DNA of 64,000 nucleotides, taken from the NCBI GenBank assembly GCA_031772625.1, contig CM062812.1, forward strand, positions 733,681,714-733,745,713. The letters run 5' to 3'. Source of the stretch: Pinus tabuliformis. Lineage: Eukaryota > Streptophyta > Pinopsida > Pinales > Pinaceae. Shown one piece after another: positions 57,438 through 64,000 of the stretch (positions within the stretch are counted from its first letter, which is position 1; each line of letters opens with the position of its first letter). Below the pieces are notes generated by a model, which saw only the letters and a list, made by a program, of their open reading frames with translations, did not search any database and was not told the origin of the DNA. The position numbers and the translations under genes were made by a program.

Positions 57438-58684
57438 TGTAACACCAAATGATGCACCAACACTCACTTATTACGAGTTTTTAGTTGTTACTATCAATTT
57501 CATTATGTTTTAACTGGGATTGTTAAAAGTAATAAGCTGAAAAGCTAGAACATATTTTGTTAATGATTAATTAAAATAATTTGATCAGTTTGTAAAAGGA
57601 ACCAAAGAATCAGTTAAATAACTCCTGAAATAGTTAGAAGAAGTTGCCCATATTTTCCTTTAAAAAGAAAAATGACACAACCCTGAGGGGTGGGAAAAAG
57701 AGAAGCAAGGACAATACTATGTAGAATTTTCCTTGAGCTAGACGATTTAGCTAGTGGGAAAAAATTGTGAATAATAGTTGAAGGTAGAGACTTGAGGCTG
57801 GACCATAGTCCTAATGCCCAAGTTGCCAGACTGTTTTTATTCACTGAAAGGAGTTGGAAGGGCTCGGAGGGGGATTTTAGACATAATTTCCAGATCCATG
57901 GTTGGGTGGTGAGGTCTTCCAGACAAAGGAAATACTTGCATGTTTATAATTACAACAGGAAAAATAGATAAGTAGTATCTCTATGTTGAGTGGCCATTAG
58001 AAGGAAAAGGTTAATTGTTTGTTATTATGTAGTTAAATATTCATCATGCAAAAACTGGTAAGACTCTGTCATTGAATGTTAGTAGATATATTATGCTTCC
58101 ACCACAGTCTAGTATATTTAGAGAGTGGCAGACATCGTTGCATAATAAAAGTAACAATAACAGGAAACCAATGTAGAATAAAAATGCATCATTTAACTAG
58201 AGAAATAAATGAAAGAATAGACTACAATAAAAGTGCATCAGTTATCTAGAGCAATAAATGAAAGAATAGGTTACCGTAGAAAGAACTATATCCATATTAC
58301 TATTCTAATTACATAGTAGCGTGATGAAGTTTCAAAAGCATATGTGTAACTAGAATCACATGAAGCATTATGAAGTCATGGTCTACCCATAGAAATCAAC
58401 AAGTTCTACTCTAAAAATCCTCATCCGAAATCAATCACAAATGTCAAGAACCGTGAAAACTCCTTCAAGGGCGGTACTTTAGTAGTTTTGACTAAACAAA
58501 AATACTGAGGTTCCATCTAGAGTGGTTCATTACACAAAGCATCCAACGAGGGCTTCTATAGCTATGGGTCGAGTTCAGAATGAACACCATGATCCGACCA
58601 CCCGAGCTACATTTATCTAAACGACAGTAACAAGAACGAAAATCCTGAGCTGTAGCAGAGAATTAAGCAAAATAAGAGTACTTT
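57438..58684 (+). repeat. 3' LTR of gypsy element 2, left part
   Basis: It begins TGTAACACCAAATGATGCAC and follows the 5' LTR to the point matching about 51310 there. Similarity then ends abruptly at CACTACTACACC. Confidence 0.92.
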
Positions 58685-59250
58685 CACTACTACACCAAGG
58701 GCACTTTTGAGACATTTTTTTGAGACAAAAAAAATCTTTTGTCTCAAAAAATCAATTTTTTTTTATTTTAGTTATTTTATATTAAAAATTAATATTAATT
58801 GATTTGTCTTAAATATAAACTTTAAGACAAAAATAGGTTGAGACAAAAATATTTTAAGACAAAACGTTATATTTAAGACAAAAATAGTTTAAGACAAAAA
58901 TATTTTAAGACAAAAGTAGTTTGAGACAAATAAATTTTAAGACAAAACTTTATATTTAAGACAAAAATAATTTAAGACGAAAATATTTTGAGACAAAACT
59001 TTATATTTAAGACAAAAGTAGTTTGAGACAAAAATTTAAAGACAAAACTTTATATTTAAGACAAAAATAGTTTAAGACAAAATTATTTTAAGACAAAAAC
59101 AGTTTAAGACAAAATTATTTTAAGACAAAAACAATTTAAGACAAAATTATTTTAAGACAAAACTTTATATTTAAAACAAAAGAATTTTGAGACAAAAATA
59201 TTTTAAGACAAAAATATTTTAAGACAAAACTTTATATTTAATACAATGAC
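58685..59250 (+). mobile_element. CACTA-like terminus with subterminal AAGACAAAA array
   Basis: It begins CACTACTACACCAAGGGCAC, a plant CACTA-type end, at the exact point where LTR similarity stops. A strong inverted repeat (GAGACAAAAAAAA...TTTTGTCTC) follows. Then comes an array of about 25 AAGACAAAA or GAGACAAAA motifs, spaced irregularly and joined by ATATTTT or CTTTATATTT, which would suit subterminal binding repeats. The opposite terminus is not in the window, so the element may enclose the downstream LINE or continue past it. Confidence 0.65.
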
Positions 59251-59951
59251 CACTTTTATATTTAATATTTATAAGAACTACTGTTGGTTTGAAAAAGTAT
59301 TAAGAATGAATATATAGATATGAGAATGTGAATATTAAAAAAACTATTAAGAATGAATATATGGAGATGAGAATGTGAATATTAAAATACACTAGAAATA
59401 AAGAAAAAAATGATTTAAAAGAAGAAATATGAAGAAAAAATCATTAGGCATATATTAGTAGGTAACATATTTGTAATGATAATGAAGCTTGAAAAGAAAG
59501 AGGCATTCCTATTTCTTAAGAGATGCATTTCTAACATTTAAGGCCATAAAGAAAAGTGTAATGATCATGATGTTAAGGGAGTAATTTAAGCTTTTGAAAT
59601 TTTGTTTATGTAACCTTTGAAGTTAGCCATGGGGCCTCTTCCTAGTAGTGTTGGAGGATTGGATGTAAGAGGCAAGCAACTTGGTGTATGTTAATCTCTA
59701 AGAAGGTAGTTAAGTATACTTGTTACTCATAAGTTATGAGTGTCTCGAGAGAGCTAAGTGAATCTTTGAAGAAATAAAATAATATCTCTGATATCACAAT
59801 AAGGTGGAGCATTTGAATACAAAAATACCAACATTTAGATATGGCATATGCATTTTTCTCCAGGAAGGTGGTGATATATCTCAATGTAAGTTAGGTATGA
59901 TCAAACTCTAAGAATAAGAATTATAGACAATCCCCTTCCCAATCGTGAATC
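59251..59951. other. Unassigned sequence between CACTA-like end and LINE frame
   Basis: No gene. A direct duplication of TATTAAGAATGAATATAT with GAGATGAGAATGTGAATATT lies at about 59300-59385. The last 50-100 bp may be the LINE's leader; a LINE ORF1 with zinc knuckle is not present. Confidence 0.5.
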
Positions 59952-60660
59952 ATGAAGCTCATCTCATGGAACATCAGAGGGCTCAACAACCCAGGGAAGG
60001 GACGATTAATAAGGAACATGCTACAACAGGAAAAGCCTCAAATTCTCTTCTTGCAGGAGACCAAGTGTAATTCCACAATGTTGGATCAAATCCTTGCCAA
60101 AGCATGGCGAGGAAGCAAAGAAGTGGCGGTGGAAACCATGGGAGCCTCAGGAGGGCTAGCCATCGTTTTGGATGATAGAGCTATAACACTTACCAACATA
60201 CATGCTAGTAAGCACTTTATTTAGGCCAAGTTTCATTTAACAGGGACAAATGTTCATGGACACTTAACTAATGTCTACTTGCCCCGGGAGGCAACAAAAA
60301 AAATAGACACATTAAACACCCTAACTCAGATCAACTCAGAAAGATCCCACCCACTTTGGATCACAGGAGGGGACTTCAACATGATTACAAGATTGGAGGA
60401 AAAAAGAGGAGGACGGATCAAGCTGGACTGTGAAAGCACGCACTTCAAAAACTACATTCATAACAATAGGCTTATAGATATGGAATTCAATAATGGCATT
60501 TATACTTGGAACAACAAGCGTGCAGATGCCCACCAAATTGCATCTCGGTTAGACAGATTCCTGATCTCTGATAACGCAATACATCTTGGTGGGGATCTCT
60601 TGGCCTCTATATTTCCACTCTCTGGCTCGGACCATTGGCCTATTAGGCTTCACTGGCAAA
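59952..60660 (+). pseudogene. LINE AP endonuclease domain
   Basis: Catalytic motifs are present in order: N (SWNIRG), E (QETK), D and N (GGDFN), and terminal SDH (GSDHWP). One stop codon (TAG, 60222-60224) interrupts it. This domain nicks target DNA in LINE insertion. Confidence 0.9.
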
Positions 60661-61259
60661 GACCGGGAAACAATGTTCGCAGGCCCTTTCGCTTTGAAGC
60701 CTTTTGGCTGAATCACCCTGATTTTCATAACCTGATAACAGAGACATGGAGAAATTTCACACCACCAGAAGGCGCAAAAATGTACAAGCTCCAACAAAAG
60801 CTAAAACATATCAAGGAAAAAATAAAATAGTGGAATCGCTTTACCTTCGGCAATATCTTTCAGGCGCAAAACACTCTTGAACAAGAAATGCAAAAATTAC
60901 AGCAAAGAATCATAGCTGAAGGCAGATCTGAAACCATAGCAGAACAGGAACGTCAACTACAAATGCAGATCTCAGAAAGAGAAAGACAGGCAGAGATTCT
61001 TTGGAGACAAAAATCGAGGATCCGATGGCTTAAAGAGGGCGAACGCAATACAAATTTCTTCCACCATACCACTATCCAAAGTAGAATGCACAACAACATT
61101 ACTGTCCTCCAAAATCAACAAGGGGAACATCCAGAGAAGCATGAAGATATAGAACAGGAACTCCTCACCCACTTTCGGAGGGTGCATCAGGAAATGGAGA
61201 CTGATCGGCTGCCAGCTATAGAGAATATCATCAAGATTATTCCTAAGATCGTAACTGAG

Positions 61260-62275
61260 GAACACAATCAAATACTCCTCAGGCCTATTTCTTTACGGGA
61301 AGTGGAGACAACTATGCGACAGCTCAAAGTTGGGAAAGCACCCGGACCAGATGGCTTCACTTCAGACTTCTTTCACAACTTCTGGGATCTAATCAAGGAG
61401 GAAGTCTGGCAAGTAGTCGAGGAGTCCAGAGTTAACAGATGGATGCTTCCATCCTTGAATGCCACCTTCATTGCCCTCATCCCTAAGGAGGAGAACAGCC
61501 AGACTCCGGACAAATTCCGACCTATTGCACTATGCAATGTATTGTATAAAATTGTCTCCAAAGTGATCGCCACACGCCTCAAGCCCCTGCTTCCTCTTCT
61601 TATATCACCGGAGCAATCAAGTTACGTGGAAGGAAGGCAGATCACCGATGGCATAATTCTCACTCATGAAATCATTCACTCCCTAAAGCAAACCAACAAG
61701 GTAGGTATTCTCCTAAAATCGACCTCTCAAAAGATTTCTATACTTTAAGCTGGAAATATGTTCAAAAAATACTGCTAGCCTTTGGCTTTACCCCCCCTTG
61801 GGTAAGATGGATTATGAGTCTCGTGACTTCTACCTTTTTCTCAATTCTTGTCAACGGGACCCCCTCCACCCCTTTCCACCTGTCTAGAGGTATCCGACAA
61901 GGGGACCCTCTCTCACCCTTTCTATTTCTTATTATGGCGGAAGGTCTTGGACGTTACATCAAAGATGCCCTTCAAAACCAGCAATTACGTGGCCTTTCTT
62001 TCCAGAATACCCTTGCTTTCACCCACCAGCAATTTGTGGATGACAATATTTTATTTGGTCATCCTTCGGTCCAGGAAGCCTGTAAGCTGAAATCAATTTT
62101 ATCTGACTTTTCGGATGCCTCTGGCACCTGCATTAACAAATCAAAATCTCAAGTCTTCTTCTTTCACACACCTCCCATCACTCAAGCCTCCATAGCCAGA
62201 ATTTTGGGCTTCTCAATTGCATCTCTGCCCTCCAAATACCTGGGAGCTCCAATGACAACCTCTGCCTTAAAGCAC
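61260..62275 (+). pseudogene. LINE reverse transcriptase domain
   Basis: All main blocks are seen, from PISLREVETTMRQLKVGKAP through the FVDD box to LPSKYLGAPM. The box reads FVDD where most plant L1 elements have Y/F-A-DD. One single-base deletion near 61719 separates the halves, and a stop ends the frame near 62276. Confidence 0.9.
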
Positions 62276-63719
62276 TAATCCTAGAAAATTCTCCTAGAAA
62301 AATTGGAAGCCCGTATCTCTTCATGGACCTTCAGAGCTCTCAATATGGCGAGTCACCTAGTTCTAATCAAGGTAGTGCTACAATCTATGCTTCTCTACCT
62401 CTTCACGGTCCTGGCAGCACCCAAATGGGTTCTTAAAGCAATAAAAAATCTTCAACGAGATTTTTTATGGTGGAATACGTCACAAAAAAGAAAATGGGCT
62501 CTGGTAAAGTGGGAAATAGTTTGTCACCTAAAATCCTCTGGAGGCACTGGATTACGGGATCCTCAGCACAACAACGAGGTCATGGGAGCGCACATCTGGT
62601 GGAGATGTCTCTCGAACCCATATACTCCTTAGGAAATCCTATGGATAGCTAAGTATGCTCATAATAGACCAGTGGATGATTTAATTCGGCTCAAAGAAGT
62701 TGGCACAAGCTCTGTAATTTGGAGTGCTGCTAAACAACATAAAGATCTAATTCAACAACATAGTTTTTGGGAAATCAGGAATGGAGATAATGCGAGGTTT
62801 TGGGAGGAATCCTGGCAGCAAAGACCAAAATTGAAGGACCTACTCATGCCCCACGAGCTTCAGGATTGGGTAGAGCAACCGACGATCAAATTAAATCAAA
62901 TTTGGGAGGAAGTTCACAACCAAGGTTATAGGAAATGGTTATGCTCGAACCTCATTCTTGGGCAAGCCATGCAATCCATCAAAGATAGCCTGGATACGAA
63001 ACTCTCAAATAGGAAAATTTTCTAATCAGATAAGAAAGACATCATCAAATGGGGTTATGAAACGAGAGGTACCTTCACTTCCCGGGAAGCATATCATATA
63101 ATACTAAGGGACCATACTGTCAAGGATAGCCTCTGGCACAAAGTTTGGGAACCACCAATTTGGCCAAAAATCTCCACCTTTCTCTGGTTGCTGTACCAAA
63201 ATAGAATCCTTACTTGGGATAATCTAAGGAAATGGAGTTTTCACAGACCTTCCATCTGCCCAAATTGTAAACAGGCAGAAGAAACTAAGGAACATCTCCT
63301 AAACTCATGTTTGTTAGCAACCCGACTTTGGGAGAAGGTTAGCTTCAGATGTCAAAGAGATGGACGAAATAAGGAGGATTTAACCAGTGTTATTCATTCT
63401 TAGGAACCTCACCCTTATAAAAGCAAAATCTTAAACACCTTATGGAAGCTAATACCAGGTTTCCTCATGTGGACAATCTGGAAAGAGAGAAATAACACAT
63501 CTTCAAAGACCATTCCTCTCCCATAGAAGTTCTATGGATCAATATATGTCAAAACATATGAGAAACCTTGATGCTCCAAACGTGGCTTGATGATGATTTC
63601 CCATCCACACCACAGGAACAAAATATATGGCTGAACTGGAACCTTCAGTGGAACCATGAGCAAGTACACCTAAGGAAAATCCCTCCATCTGGAGATACAC
63701 CTGACAAATGGAATCCACG

Positions 63720-64000
63720 CCCACCACACATGGTACTGCTCAACATTGATGGAGCATCAAAGGGAAATCCAGGTAAAGTAGGATTTGGGGGAATATTTAG
63801 AAATCACAAGGGCAATGTTCTCCAAACATTCATGGGGTCAATAGGTTGGGATACAAACAACTCAGCCGAATTAGAAGGAATTTGGCAAGGACTTCTCCTG
63901 GCTCAAAACAATAGATTATTCCCACTCATAATTGAAGGGGACTCTTAGATCTTAATTAACATGATCAACCAAATCTTACAGGGAACTCTAGCACATAAAG
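63720..64000 (+). pseudogene. LINE RNase H domain, truncated by the window edge
   Basis: NIDGASKGNPGKVGFGGIFR gives the first catalytic Asp, SAELEGIWQGLLLA the Glu and IIEGDS the second Asp. A TAG follows immediately. RNase H at this place is typical of a subset of plant L1 elements. Confidence 0.88.

Larger units (their letters stand above)
49994..58684 (+). mobile_element. Ty3/gypsy chromovirus 2, 3' LTR interrupted
   Basis: A 2,606-bp 5' LTR is followed by a tRNA-Met primer site, gag, protease, RT, RNase H, integrase, chromodomain, polypurine tract and the first 1,247 bp of the 3' LTR. At that point a CACTA-like terminus begins and LTR similarity stops. The rest of the LTR is presumably beyond the right edge. 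Coding is degenerate but less so than in element 1. Strong similarity of gag, RT and integrase to element 1 places both in the same chromovirus group. Confidence 0.93.
59952..64000 (+). pseudogene. L1-type LINE ORF2 (endonuclease, RT, RNase H), degenerate, runs off the edge
   Basis: This is a plant L1 ORF2, in one frame to about 61718, broken by stops at 60222 and 60828, then shifted twice. The AP endonuclease has SWNIRGLNNPGKG, FLQETK, GGDFNMI and GSDHWPIRLHW. RT has LKVGKAPGPDGFTSDFF, KFRPIALCNVLYKI, RGIRQGDPLSPFLF and active site FVDD (62033 region). A one-base deletion at about 61719 turns the LLKIDLSKDF motif into LLKSTSQK. The zinc-binding region is CPNCKQAEETKEHLLNSC. The RNase H starts LNIDGASKGNPGKVGFGG and keeps SAELEGIW and EGDS. 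No ORF1 is seen upstream, so the copy is 5'-truncated or has lost it. Confidence 0.95.

Overview
The window is nuclear DNA of a land plant, most likely a seed plant. It is AT-rich and dominated by transposable elements: Ty1/copia and Ty3/gypsy LTR retrotransposons primed by initiator tRNA-Met, L1-type LINEs with a plant RNase H domain, CACTA-type DNA transposons and a tRNA-derived SINE. The only convincing host gene is a two-exon LOB-domain (LBD) transcription factor. Many old, heavily mutated elements, long LTRs (2.5-3 kb) and few genes fit a large genome such as a gymnosperm, but nothing here fixes the species.

Left third (1-18.5 kb): a minus-strand copia element is cut in two by a 13.2 kb CACTA transposon (1630-14818). 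The CACTA has 15-bp inverted ends and a 3-bp ATA target duplication. The gag-protease-integrase half of the copia lies to the right (14.8-17.3 kb, then a probable 5' LTR). The reverse transcriptase-RNase H half lies to the left (738-1629), and its frame reads through once the CACTA is removed. At the far left another element's LTR end (to 737) cuts the copia.

Middle (18.5-34.5 kb): 18.5-23.2 kb is non-coding with several local tandem duplications. A complete, fairly young copia element on the minus strand occupies 23254-29494 (LTRs of 922 and 928 bp, GATAT target duplication). Its 1,390-codon gag-pol frame is broken only by three in-frame stop codons. AT-rich DNA with short tandem duplications follows, then a GC-richer poly-A retroposed insertion (33095-34404) with a 17-bp target duplication.

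Right half (34.5-64 kb): gypsy chromovirus 1 (34524-44963, TTTCT target duplication) sits in the second copy of a 120-bp host tandem repeat whose first copy carries the retroposed insertion. Next come a LINE fragment on the minus strand (about 45.07-45.86 kb), the LBD gene (46762-47937, minus strand), and a tRNA-derived SINE with about 20-bp target duplications (49315-49467). Gypsy chromovirus 2 begins at 49994. Its 3' LTR is interrupted at 58685 by a CACTA-like terminus followed by an array of AAGACAAAA motifs, and a decayed L1 LINE (59952 to window end) lies beyond.

No new enzymatic or defence system was found. The most informative content is the order of nested insertions, each supported by target duplications or frame continuity; tandem expansions confined to the 5' LTRs of both gypsy elements; a duplicated primer binding site in the copia; and the isolated LBD gene.
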